From the NCBI GenBank assembly GCA_020848375.1, contig JADLAF010000234.1:1-33380 (forward strand): 33,380 bases of DNA. The letters run 5' to 3'. The position numbers and the translations under genes are program-made. Source of the DNA: Ignavibacteriaceae bacterium (lineage in GTDB: Bacteria > Bacteroidota > Ignavibacteria > Ignavibacteriales > Ignavibacteriaceae). Under the pieces are notes generated by a model, which saw nothing but the letters and a program-made list of their open reading frames with translations, was not told where the DNA came from and made no database searches. Shown piece by piece: positions 32,218 through 33,380 of the stretch (position 1 is the first letter of the stretch; each line of letters opens with the position of its first letter).

Positions 32218-33380
32218 ATGAAAGTTCTGGTTCTTAACTGCGGCAGCTCATCCATAAAATATCAGTTTATTGATACTGTTTCTCATCACGCCCTCGCTAA
32301 GGGAAGTGTTGAGCGCATCGGGATGACTGACGCGGTTCTTTTTCACTCACGTGCTGACGGTGATTCAATCCGCTTAGTTAGTGAAATTCTTGATCATACC
32401 GTTGCCATTGAATACGTTCTTGCGGTACTCCTGAGCAAAAATCACGGAGTGCTTGATGATAAGGATGATATACAGGCAGTGGGTCACCGTGTCGTTCACG
32501 GAGGTGAAGAATTCAGCGGTTCAGTATATATAACTGATGAAGTAATAAATGTACTGCAGAATAATATTGATCTCGCACCGCTTCACAATCCTCCCAACAT
32601 AAAAGGTATTCAGGCAGTAAAAAGGATCATTCCCGAAGCACCTCAGTGCGGGGTCTTTGACACATCATTTCACGCGCACATGAAGCCAGAAGCGTTTCTT
32701 TACGGAATACCTTACGAGCTTTACCGCAAATATAAAATCCGTAAATATGGCTTCCACGGAACCTCTCACCGCTATGTTGCTGAAATCGCTGCGCAAACGC
32801 TCGGTAAAACACAGAGTGAACTCAAAATTGTAACCGCACACTTGGGCAACGGATGCTCAATGGCTGCAGTGAAACATGGTAAGTCAATTGATACCACCAT
32901 GGGCTTCACTCCCCTTGAAGGTCTGCTCATGGGCACCAGAAGTGGTGATCTTGACCCTTCTGTTATTCTGTATATCATGGGTAAAGAGGGTCTCTCCCTT
33001 TCTGAAGCCAATACACTGCTAAACAAACATAGCGGACTTATCGGCATTAGCGGTGAGGCGAGCGATATGCGCGAAGTGGTAGCCAGCATGAAGGAAGGCA
33101 ACAAACGCGCCAAAACAGCGTTTGATCTTTTCTGCTACCGCATTAAGAAATATCTCGGAGCTTATGCAGCAGCAATGGGCGGGCTTGATGCATTTGTCCT
33201 GACCGGCGGTATTGGTGAGAACTCCTCTGAAGTACGAGATGCAGTCTGCCAGGATCTTGAATTCCTCGGACTGAAGCTCGATCCGGCTAAAAATGAAAAT
33301 AAGGAAATTGATCTTTCTGCTGAGGGGTCAAAAGCCAAAATCCTCAGAATACCCACAAATGAGGAACTGGTAATTGCACT
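32218..33380 (+). CDS. ackA: Acetate kinase, 3'-truncated by the window
   Basis: Acetate kinase makes ATP and acetate from acetyl phosphate. The window includes 387 codons, which is nearly all of the usual ~400. The open frame MKVLVLNCGSSSIKYQFID starts at the ATG at 32218. ASKHA-fold blocks follow in order: AVGHRVVHGG (87-96), APLHNPPN, CGVFDTSFH, KYGFHGTSHRYVA, TAHLGNGCSMAAVKHG, TTMGFTPLEGLLMGTRSGDLDP and FVLTGGIGENSSEVR. The EGLLMGTRSGD and FDTSFH motifs identify acetate rather than butyrate kinase. No phosphotransacetylase gene is in view, and it may lie beyond the edge. It starts 10 bases after the dehydrogenase stop. No strong Shine-Dalgarno is seen. Confidence 0.97.
   Translation, partial: MKVLVLNCGSSSIKYQFIDTVSHHALAKGSVERIGMTDAVLFHSRADGDSIRLVSEILDHTVAIEYVLAVLLSKNHGVLDDKDDIQAVGHRVVHGGEEFSGSVYITDEVINVLQNNIDLAPLHNPPNIKGIQAVKRIIPEAPQCGVFDTSFHAHMKPEAFLYGIPYELYRKYKIRKYGFHGTSHRYVAEIAAQTLGKTQSELKIVTAHLGNGCSMAAVKHGKSIDTTMGFTPLEGLLMGTRSGDLDPSVILYIMGKEGLSLSEANTLLNKHSGLIGISGEASDMREVVASMKEGNKRAKTAFDLFCYRIKKYLGAYAAAMGGLDAFVLTGGIGENSSEVRDAVCQDLEFLGLKLDPAKNENKEIDLSAEGSKAKILRIPTNEELVIA

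Overview
The window is a compact chromosomal stretch of about 45% GC (estimated by eye). It most resembles a member of the Bacteroidota/Chlorobiota/Ignavibacteriota group, with Ignavibacteria the best guess. That placement is inference. It rests on the zinc-tailed SecA, a SprE/PorW-like TPR lipoprotein, many secreted proteins whose signal peptides end just before Gln, MORN_2 and Sel1 repeat proteins, and frequent TTG/GTG starts with only some clear Shine-Dalgarno sites. I see no rRNA, tRNA, CRISPR array, insertion sequence, phage gene or recognisable defence locus. About 34 protein genes fill nearly all of it, and the first (secA) and last (acetate kinase) run off the edges.

Layout. At 1-6129 (+) lie secA (3' part), a P-II protein, a large TPR lipoprotein, a monofunctional transglycosylase and an AlbA_2-domain protein. 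Positions 6130-6484 are a convergent intergenic region with short repeats and a G-quadruplex-type tract. At 6485-8096 (-) is an rRNA/tRNA modification pair, a SpoU methyltransferase and rlmN. At 8251-15855 (+) are an acyl-CoA dehydrogenase; a tight run of a YidD-like protein, two TPR/membrane-domain proteins, an ACT protein and UPF0210; lemA with its TPM-domain partner; a 2[4Fe-4S] ferredoxin with a strong terminator; and a dCMP deaminase. Positions 15856-16269 hold hairpins and a pair of 54-base repeats centred on a 20-base palindrome. At 16270-29647 (-) is a long leftward block. Read in transcription order it holds a DUF6498-like membrane protein, the operon mutS-DUF1684-aroF, a terminator, two MORN_2 proteins, aguB-aguA, an ABC exporter with a Sel1 protein, and a DUF1801 protein. 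At 29811-33380 (+) are a POT-like transporter, 3-hydroxyacyl-CoA dehydrogenase and ackA.

How the genes fit together. Acyl-CoA dehydrogenase, 3-hydroxyacyl-CoA dehydrogenase, ferredoxin and acetate kinase fit acyl-CoA oxidation with substrate-level ATP formation. aguA and aguB convert agmatine to putrescine. Envelope functions (SecA, transglycosylase, TPR/Sel1/MORN proteins, ABC exporter, YidD-like protein, LemA/TPM) are prominent. The least explained part is 9434-12076. There a YidD-like protein outside its usual setting is translationally overlapped with two proteins that share an uncharacterised C-terminal membrane domain. One of these appears to use an ATA start codon, and the run begins under a hairpin that could mask its ribosome binding site.
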